Source: Bacteroides intestinalis
GTDB taxonomy: Bacteria; Bacteroidota; Bacteroidia; Bacteroidales; Bacteroidaceae
DNA: 64,000 nt
Reading direction: 5' to 3'
Assembly (NCBI RefSeq): GCF_902364365.1
Contig: NZ_CABJDN010000005.1
Span: 434,001 to 498,000 of the forward strand
Positions 44,663 to 54,024 of the stretch are shown piece after piece. Below the pieces are notes generated by a model. The model had not been told where the DNA came from. It was given only the letters and a program-made list of their open reading frames with translations, and did no database searches. The position numbers and the translations under genes are program-made. Within the stretch, counting starts at the first letter, position 1. Every line of letters begins with the position of its first letter.

Positions 44663-45052
44663 TTAATCATAAAGGTGGAAAATACGCTCCATCGGTCGCC
44701 ATTTCTCGGCGGCAGTGGAACCGGGTTTTACAAGCTGGAAGATGGCCATATAGTCTTCCCATTCCTGCTGCCGGGGCAAGGAAGCGAGGCGCTCCATAGC
44801 TGCATCCCAGTCAAACCCTACAGGCACTTCGACTATCATAAACAGGCGGGTGTCCAAAAGATATATTTCCATTTCCAGAATGCCGGCTTCACGAATACCG
44901 GCAGGTATTTCGGGCCAGATAGTTTCCCGACTGTGCCGGCGGCGGTATTCGGCTATCAACTTCGGATCGTCACGGAGTTCCAGTGTCCGGCAGATACGCT
45001 CCACCGGCTGATGATGCTCTTTGGCGGGATAACGTTTGATTGATGTGTCCAT
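44663..45052 (-). CDS. L-rhamnose/L-fucose mutarotase-like protein (RhaM family)
   Basis: 129-residue ferredoxin-like-fold protein of the RhaM/YiiL family, which interconverts the anomers of a 6-deoxyhexose. Family features are the N-terminal RTLELRDDPKLIAEYRRRH, the catalytic-type histidine in RRRHSRE, and the VGFDWDAAMERLA segment and terminal W-R-PMERIFHL. In this operon the substrate is presumably L-fucose rather than rhamnose, feeding the right anomer to the isomerase. It differs from E. coli FucU, an unrelated fold. It lies 106 bases after fucK and 23 before fucP. Confidence 0.85.
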   Translation of the reverse strand: MDTSIKRYPAKEHHQPVERICRTLELRDDPKLIAEYRRRHSRETIWPEIPAGIREAGILEMEIYLLDTRLFMIVEVPVGFDWDAAMERLASLPRQQEWEDYMAIFQLVKPGSTAAEKWRPMERIFHLYD

Positions 45053-45158
45053 AGTAAATCAATATTGAAACGCAAATAAACACAGATTTTAGCAGATTAA
45101 AAAGTGATACGATAATTATCTACGCAAAGCAGTGTTTATCTGCGTTCCGGCTAAGTTA

Positions 45159-46547
45159 TTAAATAAATTCTTTGATTTCTTCACGGCTGCCGATCTCTCC
45201 TTTGGCAATGGCTTGCACCAGGATATTACCGATAGCGGTTGCCTCTACAGGTCCGGCATAAACGGGAATACCCAAAGCCTCGGCAGTCAGGCGGTTCAGC
45301 AGTGAATTACGGCATCCGCCACCGATGATATTGAGCTGTTCTATCGGAGCAGGAAGCAAGCGGTTCAGTTGATCTATTCCTTGCTTATAGCGCAAGGCAA
45401 GTGATTGGAGTACACAACGCACTACCTCACCGTAAGTTTCCGGTATAGGCAGCCCGTGCGCTTCGCAATACTCCGCAATGGCATCTTCCATATCCACAGG
45501 ATTCTGGAATATCTTATCGTCTACGTCAATGACGGATGAAATATCCGCAGATTCGGCAGCAGAAAGCAAGAAATCGTACCCACATCGCTCTCCTCTTTCT
45601 TTCCATTGCGCTATAAGGCGTTGCAAGATCCAAAGCCCGGTGATATTCTGAAGGAAACGAATCTTACCGCCTACCCCGCCCTCATTGGTAAAACCGGCGC
45701 GGCAAGCTTCTTCCGTGAGAATAGGCTCATCCAGTTCAACACCCAGCAGAGACCACGTACCGGAACTGAGGAAAGCACAACGGGATTTATCCACCTGTGT
45801 CGAAGGAATCGCATAAACAGCACTCGCCGTATCGTGCGAACCGACAGCTATGACATCCACTTCATCCGTCAGACCGATTTCTTCAGCAATCTCCCGTTTC
45901 AGTTTGCCACGTACCGTACCGGGCATCACAATGTTTCCGAAAAGATGTGCAGGTACTCCCAATCGATGGATGAGTGGCTGATTCCAGGTCCGGCTATGTG
46001 CATCAAGCAGTTCGGAGGTGGATGCAATGCAATATTCATTATTTGCCACCCCAGTGAGGAAGTAACTGAAAAGATCGGGCATAAACAGAAGACGGTCTGC
46101 AACTTCCAATTGCACATCACCGCTTTTCTTCATGCTGTAAAGCTGAAAAAGTGTATTGATGGACATCACTTGTATGCCGACTTCGGAATAATGCCGAACA
46201 AGATCACCACCGAAAAACTCCTCCGGTAAACCATCCGTTCGGGGATCACGATAACACACAGGATTTCCCAGCAAATTACCGTTACGGTCTATCAATCCAA
46301 AGTCCACGCCCCAGGTATCAATACCAATGCTCCTGATATGATATCCCTTGCGCACCGCTTGCCGGAGTCCGTTCTTCATCTCATCAAACAAGGCAAGAAA
46401 ATCCCAGTACACATGGTTTCCCATCCGCACCTGACGGTTTGGAAAGCGGTACACCTCTTCCAGTTTCAACGTACCCTGGCAGATGGAACCGGCCATAACG
46501 CGACCGCTTCCACCTCCAAAATCTACTGCCAGATAGGTATTCATCAT
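45159..46547 (-). CDS. fucK: L-fuculokinase / rhamnulokinase-type sugar kinase FucK
   Basis: 462-residue FGGY-family kinase that phosphorylates L-fuculose at O-1. The phosphate-binding start AVDFGGGSGRVMAG, the IGIDTWGVDFGL segment with the catalytic-region aspartates, and the C-terminal LNIIGGGCRNSLLNRLTAEALG nucleotide motif (part: IIGGGCRNSLL) are intact. By sequence it resembles rhamnulokinases, as in other Bacteroides fuc operons. Its ATG overlaps the fucA stop by four bases (46544-46547), so translation is coupled to the aldolase. Confidence 0.92.
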   Translation of the reverse strand: MMNTYLAVDFGGGSGRVMAGSICQGTLKLEEVYRFPNRQVRMGNHVYWDFLALFDEMKNGLRQAVRKGYHIRSIGIDTWGVDFGLIDRNGNLLGNPVCYRDPRTDGLPEEFFGGDLVRHYSEVGIQVMSINTLFQLYSMKKSGDVQLEVADRLLFMPDLFSYFLTGVANNEYCIASTSELLDAHSRTWNQPLIHRLGVPAHLFGNIVMPGTVRGKLKREIAEEIGLTDEVDVIAVGSHDTASAVYAIPSTQVDKSRCAFLSSGTWSLLGVELDEPILTEEACRAGFTNEGGVGGKIRFLQNITGLWILQRLIAQWKERGERCGYDFLLSAAESADISSVIDVDDKIFQNPVDMEDAIAEYCEAHGLPIPETYGEVVRCVLQSLALRYKQGIDQLNRLLPAPIEQLNIIGGGCRNSLLNRLTAEALGIPVYAGPVEATAIGNILVQAIAKGEIGSREEIKEFI

Positions 46548-47182
46548 TTAGTCTTCTTTCCTAAAATGTATGTTTCAAGATCATCGATTTCTTCAGGAGT
46601 AAGTACTGTATAGTCTCCTCCGGACTGGATAATGATGCGGCATGCCATTTCAAAGAACATAGCGCGTTCAAAAGCCTGGTCGAAGTCCTTACCACACACC
46701 ACCTGCCCATGTTTCAGCAAGAGGACGGAATTATGATCTTTCAAAGCATCAATCACTCCCTGGGCCAATTCTTTCGATCCCGGACGATAATAAGGAACTA
46801 CCGGAATCTCACTTCCCACATGGCAGGGAATCTCCGCTGTTACGTTGAAGTTCGTAGGACGATTCTTCATACATGCCACAGCCGTGGCATAGTGTGACTG
46901 AAAATGCAGAACTACATTCACATCAGGACGCTCACGAAGTACTCCCAGATGGAAACCGCTTTCCATAGAGGGCTTCACTCCATTCAAGACTTCTCCTGTG
47001 GAAAGGCGGCAGACAGCTACTTTTTCTTTAGGCAGCGAAGGTACCCATGACCCTGTTCCGGAAAGCAGAACTTCGTCATCAATGCGCCAGGAGATATTGC
47101 CGCTACTGCATATTGTCAATCCGGCATCTCCTACCCGATGCGCCTGGGCAATGAATTGTTCTATGTGTTCGTTTGTTATCAT
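46544..47182 (-). CDS. fucA: L-fuculose-1-phosphate aldolase FucA
   Basis: 212-residue class II aldolase that splits L-fuculose-1-phosphate into dihydroxyacetone phosphate and L-lactaldehyde. Zinc-site histidines are visible in HFQSHYATAVAC and LLKHGQVVCG, the general fold in GLTICSSGNIS, and a tyrosine/glutamate-rich C-terminus (EEIDDLETYILG). Size matches E. coli FucA (215). It follows fucI by 16 bases and overlaps fucK. No lactaldehyde reductase (fucO) is in the window. Confidence 0.94.
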   Translation of the reverse strand: MITNEHIEQFIAQAHRVGDAGLTICSSGNISWRIDDEVLLSGTGSWVPSLPKEKVAVCRLSTGEVLNGVKPSMESGFHLGVLRERPDVNVVLHFQSHYATAVACMKNRPTNFNVTAEIPCHVGSEIPVVPYYRPGSKELAQGVIDALKDHNSVLLLKHGQVVCGKDFDQAFERAMFFEMACRIIIQSGGDYTVLTPEEIDDLETYILGKKTK

Positions 47183-47198
47183 GTCTATTTCTTATTTG

Positions 47199-48971
47199 TT
47201 ATTTATAGATAGGTCCGTACGTTGTGCAAGCTCTGTAATCAGCTCCTTCTTTATCCATACCGAATGCATTCCAGGCAGCAGGACGGAATATCTTCTTCTC
47301 ATCCACATTGTGCATGCAAACAGGAATACGAAGCATGGAAGCCAGTGTAATCAAATCCTGACCGATATGTCCGTAACTGATAGCACCATGATTGGCTCCC
47401 CAGTTATTCATTACCGAGTACACATCTTCAAATGCCGGTTTATCGCACAGGCGGGGCACAAACCAAGTAGTAGGCCAAGTACGGTCCGTACGTTCATCCA
47501 GCAGTCTGTGAACTTCCGGATCGATCTCTACCGTCCATCCCTCAGCAATCTGAAGCACAGGGCCAAGGCCTTTTACCAGATTCAGGCGAGTCATAGTTAC
47601 AGGCATTCCACCCTTTGACAGGAAGTTGGAAGAGAAACCACCTCCACGGAAATAATCACGGTTAGCGGGATACCAGGTGGTAGCTTCAAGACATTTCTCC
47701 ATTTCAGCCTCGGAGATTTCCCAATGGGGTTTCATGACAGGTTCACCCTGTGCATTCGTTTGCTGACCTGTACCATCCAGAGTGGTAGCACCGGAGTTAA
47801 TCAGATGGATAATGCCATTAGCTGCCAAACCAGTCAATTCTTTACCCGTAACACGTTTCACAGCTTCAGGACTCCAATATGTACGCACGTCAGAGAATAT
47901 CTGTGCACGGTTTGTCAGCAAATGACCGAAAAGCATGGCTACACCGTTGCAGGCATCATTTTCAGTAGCCACTACGTATGCTTCACGGATGCCGTTCCAG
48001 TCAAAAGAAGTATTCAACAGAGCTTCGGAATAGTCACCATTCGGGTAAAAATCCGTCCACTGGCGTTGTCCCTGGAAACCGGCGGCAATGGCATTGTGTC
48101 CAAGTGCTTCTTCCTTGAATCCCATTTCGCGAAGTTTCGGATTACCCTGTATAAGGTCGCGCATGATAAGGGTCATCTTCACAATAAACTCCCAATCTTC
48201 GTCTTTTTGCTCACGGGTCTTGGTCTTTGCGGGGATATTGAAATCCTTGCCCTCATTTTTCTTGCAATATTTCTCTGTCCATGCCATGGCCTTGGCAAAC
48301 TCTTCCTTATCATAGATACCTTCAGTCATGCGACGGATAATTTCGGTCAGGTCTACAGATTCGCAACGGATGCCCAGATATTCCTGGAAGAAATCCGGGT
48401 TCACAATAGAACCGGCAATACCCATGGATACGCTACCCATCGACAGGTAAGATTTTCCGCGCATGGTTGCTACTGCCTGTGCGGCACGTGCAAAACGAAG
48501 CAGTTTTTCTGCAACGTCGGCAGGGATGGAATTGTCATCCAGATCCTGCACATCACGTCCATAAATGCCAAAAGCAGGTAATCCTTTTTGTGCATGTCCT
48601 GCCAGTACAGCTGCCAGATATACAGCTCCCGGACGTTCTGTACCGTTAAATCCCCAAACAGCTTTCGGATAATACGGATTCATGTCCATAGTCTCGGCAC
48701 CGTAGCACCAGCAAGAGGTCACTGTGATAGTAGAACCCACGCCTTCGCGTTCAAACTTCTCGGCACAAGCCGCGCTTTCGGCTACTCGACCGATGGTACT
48801 GTCTGAAATCACACACTCCACCGGACTTCCGTCACCGTTCTTCAAGTTACTGGTGATCAACTCGGCTACTGCTTTAGCCAGATTCATAGTCTTTTCTTCA
48901 AGGCTTTCACGTACGCCACCCTGGCGACCGTCGATAGTGGGACGAATCCCGATTTTCGGATACTTTTTCAT
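47199..48971 (-). CDS. fucI: L-fucose isomerase FucI
   Basis: 590-residue ketol isomerase converting L-fucose to L-fuculose, manganese dependent and hexameric in the family. Length agrees with E. coli FucI (591). The start [29 protein letters not shown] and end [11 protein letters not shown] are characteristic. The metal-ligand region is in the central [31 protein letters not shown] stretch (part: [17 protein letters not shown]). First enzyme gene after fucR, with its own promoter region and an operator-like repeat at 49006-49020. Confidence 0.97.
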   Translation of the reverse strand: MKKYPKIGIRPTIDGRQGGVRESLEEKTMNLAKAVAELITSNLKNGDGSPVECVISDSTIGRVAESAACAEKFEREGVGSTITVTSCWCYGAETMDMNPYYPKAVWGFNGTERPGAVYLAAVLAGHAQKGLPAFGIYGRDVQDLDDNSIPADVAEKLLRFARAAQAVATMRGKSYLSMGSVSMGIAGSIVNPDFFQEYLGIRCESVDLTEIIRRMTEGIYDKEEFAKAMAWTEKYCKKNEGKDFNIPAKTKTREQKDEDWEFIVKMTLIMRDLIQGNPKLREMGFKEEALGHNAIAAGFQGQRQWTDFYPNGDYSEALLNTSFDWNGIREAYVVATENDACNGVAMLFGHLLTNRAQIFSDVRTYWSPEAVKRVTGKELTGLAANGIIHLINSGATTLDGTGQQTNAQGEPVMKPHWEISEAEMEKCLEATTWYPANRDYFRGGGFSSNFLSKGGMPVTMTRLNLVKGLGPVLQIAEGWTVEIDPEVHRLLDERTDRTWPTTWFVPRLCDKPAFEDVYSVMNNWGANHGAISYGHIGQDLITLASMLRIPVCMHNVDEKKIFRPAAWNAFGMDKEGADYRACTTYGPIYK

Positions 48972-49005
48972 GCTATCATTTATTTGGTTAATAAAACATT
49001 ATCTA

Positions 49006-49020
49006 TGCTGAACTGTGCTG
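49006..49020. promoter_or_regulatory. Candidate FucR operator ahead of fucI
   Basis: TGCTGAACTGTGCTG occurs here, 35 bases upstream of the fucI ATG, and again identically at 50069-50083 upstream of fucR. A 15-base identity at the two places a FucR regulator would act is unlikely by chance, though the motif is a direct rather than a palindromic repeat. Confidence 0.6.
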
Positions 49021-49032
49021 AAATAGGTTTGT

Positions 49033-49054
49033 AAAAAAAGGCTATAAAGAGCCT
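49033..49054 (-). terminator. Terminator between fucR and fucI
   Basis: On the minus strand AGGCT (49054-49050) pairs with AGCCT (49043-49039), followed by seven Ts. The hairpin overlaps the last codons and TAG stop (49044-49042) of fucR, so fucR can be transcribed alone and fucI needs its own start or readthrough. Confidence 0.75.
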
Positions 49055-50022
49055 CTTAAATTTACTTCCGTCGGCAGACAGACCTGTATGGGCTTGCCAC
49101 TCAAGATGAAATCCGCCGTCAGGATTCCCATCTTTTGCCAATCAACACTCATCACTGTTATTCCCTTATCAATCACTTCATAAGCCGGCGTATCATTGTA
49201 GGCTATCAAGCCGAAATCAACGCCACACGTCAAACCTGCCGCACGGCTCTTCTTCACAATCTCCACTACATCCACCTGACGGATGGCAATATAGGCTTCA
49301 CCGGAATGCACTTCCCTGCCGTCCAAAGTCTCTATTATCTCACATTCCAATTGATGATCTGCACAATACTTCCTGAAATAATCGCACGTCTCCTTGGGAT
49401 GCTTACTTTCCCGTGCCAGAAACAGGATAAGCTTGCGATAGTTCTGCAACCTATCTGACAATTGAGCCATAGCTGCGTAAAAGGCTTCACCGAAGTCCTG
49501 GCAGATGTATGAATATTCCCGCTTATCAAACTGCCCGAAATCAAGCAGCAACAGACGGGAAGAGTCTATCTTATAGAGATAAGGGGAAATCTTTTCATTA
49601 TCGAAGTTCATTACCACGTACTTATTATAACGGCCAATGGAATCGCGAAGAATAGCATTGAACAATGCTTCGTTATACTGATGAAACCACAGGTCTACCT
49701 TATAACGCGTAGAAAGGCGGCGGATGATGCTGTTATACAATGTATCTTTAAAAGGTGAATATTCATCGAGCAGCAGCAGAATATTTTTCTGACGGTTCAC
49801 CACATAGTAACCTTTACCAGGAGTAGAGTCGATAATCCCCCGCTCCTTCAGATCAATAAAGGCTTTAAAAACCGTGTCGCGGGAAACTTTATAATCGTGG
49901 CTCAGCTGATTGATAGAAGGCAGGGCGGTATCCGTCTTGTAACGTCCCATGGAAATGTCCTGGCTGATCAAATCGGCCAGTTGTTTTACCTTCGTCGTTT
50001 GTTGCCCGAAAATTGTTTTCAT
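49042..50022 (-). CDS. fucR: GntR-family regulator of fucose use, FucR
   Basis: 326-residue regulator with an N-terminal GntR winged helix (about 10-75: TALPSINQLSHDYKVSRDTVFKAF, in part SINQLSHDYKVSRDTV, then GKGYYV) and a LacI-type periplasmic-binding-like effector domain (80-326). It represses the fuc genes and senses L-fucose in B. thetaiotaomicron. Here it precedes fucI and is flanked by matching operator candidates at 50069-50083 and 49006-49020, suggesting that it controls both itself and the enzyme operon. It ends inside a terminator hairpin. Confidence 0.92.
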   Translation of the reverse strand: MKTIFGQQTTKVKQLADLISQDISMGRYKTDTALPSINQLSHDYKVSRDTVFKAFIDLKERGIIDSTPGKGYYVVNRQKNILLLLDEYSPFKDTLYNSIIRRLSTRYKVDLWFHQYNEALFNAILRDSIGRYNKYVVMNFDNEKISPYLYKIDSSRLLLLDFGQFDKREYSYICQDFGEAFYAAMAQLSDRLQNYRKLILFLARESKHPKETCDYFRKYCADHQLECEIIETLDGREVHSGEAYIAIRQVDVVEIVKKSRAAGLTCGVDFGLIAYNDTPAYEVIDKGITVMSVDWQKMGILTADFILSGKPIQVCLPTEVNLRGSL

Positions 50023-50042
50023 ATTGCGTATACAGGTTTAAT

Positions 50043-50083
50043 CAAAGTAAGGATGATACAGGTAACTGTGCTGAACTGTGCTG
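50043..50083 (-). promoter_or_regulatory. fucR promoter with tandem AACTGTGCTG operator candidate
   Basis: On the plus strand AACTGTGCTG is repeated directly at 50064-50073 and 50074-50083. On the minus strand TTACTTTG (50050-50043), a 7 of 8 match to the -7 consensus, lies just downstream of it. A regulator on the repeats would cover the -33 region of fucR. Confidence 0.55.
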
Positions 50084-50145
50084 GTGCAAAGAAAGATTAT
50101 TTATTCTGAATCAGCAAGAAATAGGGATATGTTTTGCAGCATATA

Positions 50146-50186
50146 AAAAGCAAAAGCCCCGTTACATCTTTGCAATGCAACGGGGC
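50146..50186 (-). terminator. Intrinsic terminator of the toxin-antitoxin pair
   Basis: GCCCCGTT and AACGGGGC (50186-50179 with 50163-50156) form an extended stem, followed on the minus strand by TTTTGCTTTTT. It lies 19 bases beyond the toxin stop. Confidence 0.85.
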
Positions 50187-50204
50187 GCTATATTTCTAAA
50201 GTTA

Positions 50205-50480
50205 TCAAAACAAGTCCGAATGTGTCTCAGTATTAAGCAACAATAAAGTCAATTCTTTATCATTCTGCTCCCATATCAACAACCAGTCCGGCTTTATATG
50301 ACACTCCCAATATCCGGAGAATTGTCCCGACAATATATGAGGTTTATATTCAGCCGGCAAAGAACCGTTTTCTTGTAAAAGAGTTATCACTTTATGCAAA
50401 AGTTCAAGATATAATCCTCGTTTCTGGCAACGCTTTAAATCTTTCTTGAACTGTCCGGTATATGTCAAGGTATATGCCAT
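50205..50480 (-). CDS. YafQ/RelE-family mRNA interferase toxin
   Basis: 91-residue type II toxin of the YafQ branch of the RelE fold, which cleaves mRNA on the ribosome. The start YTLTYTGQFKKDLKRCQKRG and the middle LPAEYKPHILSGQFSGYWECHIKPDWLLIW (part: HILSGQFSGYWECHIKPDW) are typical, and the C-terminal THSDLF supplies the conserved histidine of the active site. Its ATG overlaps the antitoxin stop in TGATG, giving tight coupling. Intact and probably functional. Confidence 0.9.
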   Translation of the reverse strand: MAYTLTYTGQFKKDLKRCQKRGLYLELLHKVITLLQENGSLPAEYKPHILSGQFSGYWECHIKPDWLLIWEQNDKELTLLLLNTETHSDLF

Positions 50481-50677
50481 CAGCCTAATATTTGCTTAAA
50501 TAACTCATCTGCATCTTTTGCTTTATACACACGCCCGGCCTTCACATCCTCCATAGCCTTTTCTATACCCGACTTTTTGTCAGTAATAGTCCAGCCCATC
50601 TTCTTTGCCAATTCTTTGAATAACTTTAAGTCAGCTTTCGGCAACTCAAATGAAATGGTTTCCATCGTTGTATCCAT
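50480..50677 (-). CDS. Antitoxin partner of the YafQ-like toxin
   Basis: 65-residue antitoxin. It has a short N-terminal strand ETISFELPKADLKLFKELAKKMGW of the ribbon-helix-helix or MazE-like kind (part: ISFELPKADLKLFKELAK) that would bind the operon's own operator, and an acidic/charged C-terminus that neutralises the toxin. The ATG at 50677 is supported by TAGGAG nine bases upstream. Antitoxin first, toxin second, one-base overlap: classic type II order. The exact antitoxin family is uncertain. Confidence 0.82.
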   Translation of the reverse strand: MDTTMETISFELPKADLKLFKELAKKMGWTITDKKSGIEKAMEDVKAGRVYKAKDADELFKQILG

Positions 50678-50769
50678 AATATACTCTCCTATATTTTTAT
50701 AGTTGTAAATGCAAAGTTAAGCCATTCTCTTTGACTAACAAATGTTTTTCTCACTTTGTTATACAGAGA

Positions 50770-53700
50770 TTATTTATACTCCGCCCACGATTTAATTGCC
50801 AAATCATCCAGTGTCATTGTACAGAAAGCATTGATGAAAGCACTTGCCAGGCGGGCATTCGTAATCAGCGGAACATTCAGGTCGATAGCGGCACGACGAA
50901 TCTTATATCCGTTGCTCAACTCACCCGCAGTGAGGTTCTTCGGAATATTCACCACCATGTCGATCTCCTTTTTGTGCAGCATATCCAACGCTTGCGGCTG
51001 TTGGTTGGTCTCACTGGGCCAATACACCTGCGTATTCTCCACCCCATTCTCCGTAAGGAACTTACTGGTACCTCCCGTTGCAAAGAGCTTATACCCTTTT
51101 TGCTGAAGCAGACGGGCAGCGGAAAGCATTTCCACCTTCTGTTTCGGTGTACCGGTAGAAAGCAGGATATTTTTCTTCGGTATGCGGTAGCCTACAGAAA
51201 GCATAGCCTTCAGCACGGCACAGGACGTATCACTTCCGATACAACCAACCTCACCTGTAGATGCCATATCCACACCCAACACCGGATCCGCCTTTTGCAA
51301 ACGATTGAAAGAGAACTGGCTGGCCTTGATGCCTACATAATCCAGTTCAAAGAGATTCTTATTCGGCTTCTCTACCGGAAGCCCCAACATCACCTTCGTA
51401 GCCAGTTCGATAAGATTAATCTTCAGCACCTTGCTGACGAACGGGAAACTACGAGATGCACGCAGGTTACACTCAATCACCTTGATGTCATTCTCACGAG
51501 CCAGATACTGGATATTGAACGGACCGGAGATATTCAGTTCGCGTGCAATCTCACGACTGATACGCTTAATGCGGCGTACCGTCTCCACATAAAGCTTCTG
51601 CGGCGGAAATTGAATCGTAGCATCACCCGAATGCACCCCGGCAAACTCAATATGTTCAGAGATAGCGTATGCCACAATTTCTCCATTCTGTGCCACCGCA
51701 TCCATCTCCACCTCCTTGGCATGTTCGATGAACTGGCTGACAACCACCGGATGTTTCTTCGATACATTGGCCGCAAGTTGCAAGAAGCGTTCCAACTCCT
51801 CCTGATTGGAACAAACGTTCATTGCAGCACCTGAAAGCACGTATGACGGACGCACAAGCACCGGAAACCCCACTTCTTCCACAAACTCGTTGATGTCGTC
51901 CATGCTCGTAAGCTCGCGCCAACGAGGCTGGTCTACGCCGATACGGTCCAGCATGGCAGAGAATTTCTCACGGTTTTCGGCGTTGTCAATGCTTTTGGCA
52001 GAAGTACCGAGTATAGGCACTTTCTGCGCATCCAGACGCAGGGCAAGGTTATTCGGTATCTGACCACCGGTGGAAACAATCACCCCGTGCGGATTTTCCA
52101 GTTCAAGGATATCCATTACCCGTTCGAAGGTAAGTTCATCGAAATAAAGACGGTCGCACATATCATAGTCCGTAGATACAGTTTCGGGATTATAATTGAT
52201 CATAACGCTGCGATACCCCTCTTTGCGGATGGTATTCAGTGCCTGTACACCGCACCAGTCAAACTCTACGGAAGACCCGATACGATACGCACCGGAACCG
52301 AGTACAACGATGGATTTACGATCGCCGAGATAATGAACATCATTAGCGATGCCACTATACGTCAGATACAGGTAATTAGTCTGTGCAGGATATTCGGCAG
52401 CAAGAGTGTCTATTTGCTTCACCACAGGGACAATGCCAACGCTCTTACGATGATTGCGCACATAGAGAATACCGTCTTCCATGTCTCCTTCATAACCGAT
52501 GGCACGGGCTATCTGGAAATCGGAGAAACCTTGTACCTTAGCTTTTTTCAGCAATTCCAAAGGCAGATCGGCTATCTGTTTGTGGTTCTTGCTCCACTGT
52601 TCCAACTCTTTGCTGGTGTTCATGATGTTCATCAGCTTCTCCAGGAACCACTTATCGATCTTCGTCAGTTCGTGCACTTGATCAACGGTATATCCGGCAC
52701 GGAAAGCTTTGGATATGACAAAGATACGCTTGTCCGTCGGTTCACGGAGCGCCTTGTCTATATCAGAGATAACAAGTTCCTTATTCTCTACGAAACCATG
52801 CATCCCCTGTCCTATCATACGCAAACCTTTCTGAATGGCTTCTTCAAAAGTACGGCCAATAGCCATCACCTCGCCTACTGACTTCATGCTGGAACCCAGT
52901 TCCTTGTCTACACCATGGAACTTACCCAAGTCCCAACGGGGTATTTTGCAGACCACATAGTCCAATGCAGGTTCAAAGAAAGCACTTGTGGTTTTTGTTA
53001 CAGAATTCTTCAGGTCGAATAATCCGTAGCCAAGACCGAGTTTTGCAGCAACGAAAGCAAGCGGATAACCCGTAGCTTTAGAGGCCAGAGCAGAAGAACG
53101 GCTCAAGCGGGCATTTACTTCAATTACTCTATAATCTTCACTTTCAGGATCATAAGCATACTGCACATTACATTCTCCTACAATACCGATATGACGAATG
53201 ATACGGATAGCAAGTTCGCGCAACTTATGATAATCGGAATTACTGAGTGTCTGTGACGGAGCGATAACAATGGACTCTCCCGTATGGATGCCCAGCGGGT
53301 CGAAGTTCTCCATGTTACAAACGGTGATACAGTTGTCAAAGCGGTCGCGCACCACCTCATACTCCACTTCTTTCCATCCACGCAAGGATTTTTCCACAAG
53401 CACCTGCGGGGAAAAGGAGAAAGCTTTCTCAACCAGCACATCCAGTTCTTCTTCATTGTCACAGAAGCCGGAACCCAGTCCGCCAAGAGCGTATGCAGCG
53501 CGGACAATCACCGGATAACCCAATTCGGCAGCAGCACGACGGGCATCAATGGCATTTTCTACGGCTTCGCTTTTAATAGTCTTTACATTGATTTCATTCA
53601 GCTTATGCACGAAAATCTCACGGTCTTCCGTATCGATAATGGCTTGTACGGGAGTACCGAGAACTTTTACACCATATTTCTCAAAAACTCCGTCTTTGTA

Positions 53701-54003
53701 GAGGGCAACACCGCAGTTCAGTGCCGTTTGTCCACCAAAGGCAAGCATAACGCCATCCGGACGTTCTTTTTCGATGACTTTCTCTACAAAATAAGGAGTG
53801 ACAGGCAGGAAATAAATCTGGTCGGCAACGCCTTCCGAAGTCTGCACAGTAGCGATATTCGGGTTGATAAGAACGGTGTAGATACCTTCTTCTTTCAAGG
53901 CTTTGAGTGCCTGGCTGCCGGAGTAGTCGAACTCACCTGCCTCGCCGATTTTCAGTGCACCGGAACCGAGTAGCAGGACTTTCTTTATATTGTTTTCTTT
54001 CAT
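50770..54003 (-). CDS. carB: Carbamoyl-phosphate synthase large subunit
   Basis: 1077-residue CarB, which makes carbamoyl phosphate from bicarbonate, ATP and the ammonia delivered by CarA, for arginine and pyrimidine synthesis. Two homologous ATP-grasp halves are present (starts GSGALKIGEAGEFDYSGSQA in the first and GSGAYRIGSSVEFDWCGVQA in the second), and the C-terminal MGS-like allosteric domain (about 940-1077, LSAARLLQQKGYKLFATGGT). Length is normal. It follows carA by 21 bases. Confidence 0.97.
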   Translation of the reverse strand: MKENNIKKVLLLGSGALKIGEAGEFDYSGSQALKALKEEGIYTVLINPNIATVQTSEGVADQIYFLPVTPYFVEKVIEKERPDGVMLAFGGQTALNCGVALYKDGVFEKYGVKVLGTPVQAIIDTEDREIFVHKLNEINVKTIKSEAVENAIDARRAAAELGYPVIVRAAYALGGLGSGFCDNEEELDVLVEKAFSFSPQVLVEKSLRGWKEVEYEVVRDRFDNCITVCNMENFDPLGIHTGESIVIAPSQTLSNSDYHKLRELAIRIIRHIGIVGECNVQYAYDPESEDYRVIEVNARLSRSSALASKATGYPLAFVAAKLGLGYGLFDLKNSVTKTTSAFFEPALDYVVCKIPRWDLGKFHGVDKELGSSMKSVGEVMAIGRTFEEAIQKGLRMIGQGMHGFVENKELVISDIDKALREPTDKRIFVISKAFRAGYTVDQVHELTKIDKWFLEKLMNIMNTSKELEQWSKNHKQIADLPLELLKKAKVQGFSDFQIARAIGYEGDMEDGILYVRNHRKSVGIVPVVKQIDTLAAEYPAQTNYLYLTYSGIANDVHYLGDRKSIVVLGSGAYRIGSSVEFDWCGVQALNTIRKEGYRSVMINYNPETVSTDYDMCDRLYFDELTFERVMDILELENPHGVIVSTGGQIPNNLALRLDAQKVPILGTSAKSIDNAENREKFSAMLDRIGVDQPRWRELTSMDDINEFVEEVGFPVLVRPSYVLSGAAMNVCSNQEELERFLQLAANVSKKHPVVVSQFIEHAKEVEMDAVAQNGEIVAYAISEHIEFAGVHSGDATIQFPPQKLYVETVRRIKRISREIARELNISGPFNIQYLARENDIKVIECNLRASRSFPFVSKVLKINLIELATKVMLGLPVEKPNKNLFELDYVGIKASQFSFNRLQKADPVLGVDMASTGEVGCIGSDTSCAVLKAMLSVGYRIPKKNILLSTGTPKQKVEMLSAARLLQQKGYKLFATGGTSKFLTENGVENTQVYWPSETNQQPQALDMLHKKEIDMVVNIPKNLTAGELSNGYKIRRAAIDLNVPLITNARLASAFINAFCTMTLDDLAIKSWAEYK

Positions 54004-54024
54004 TTATTGTACATTTATAGGTGA

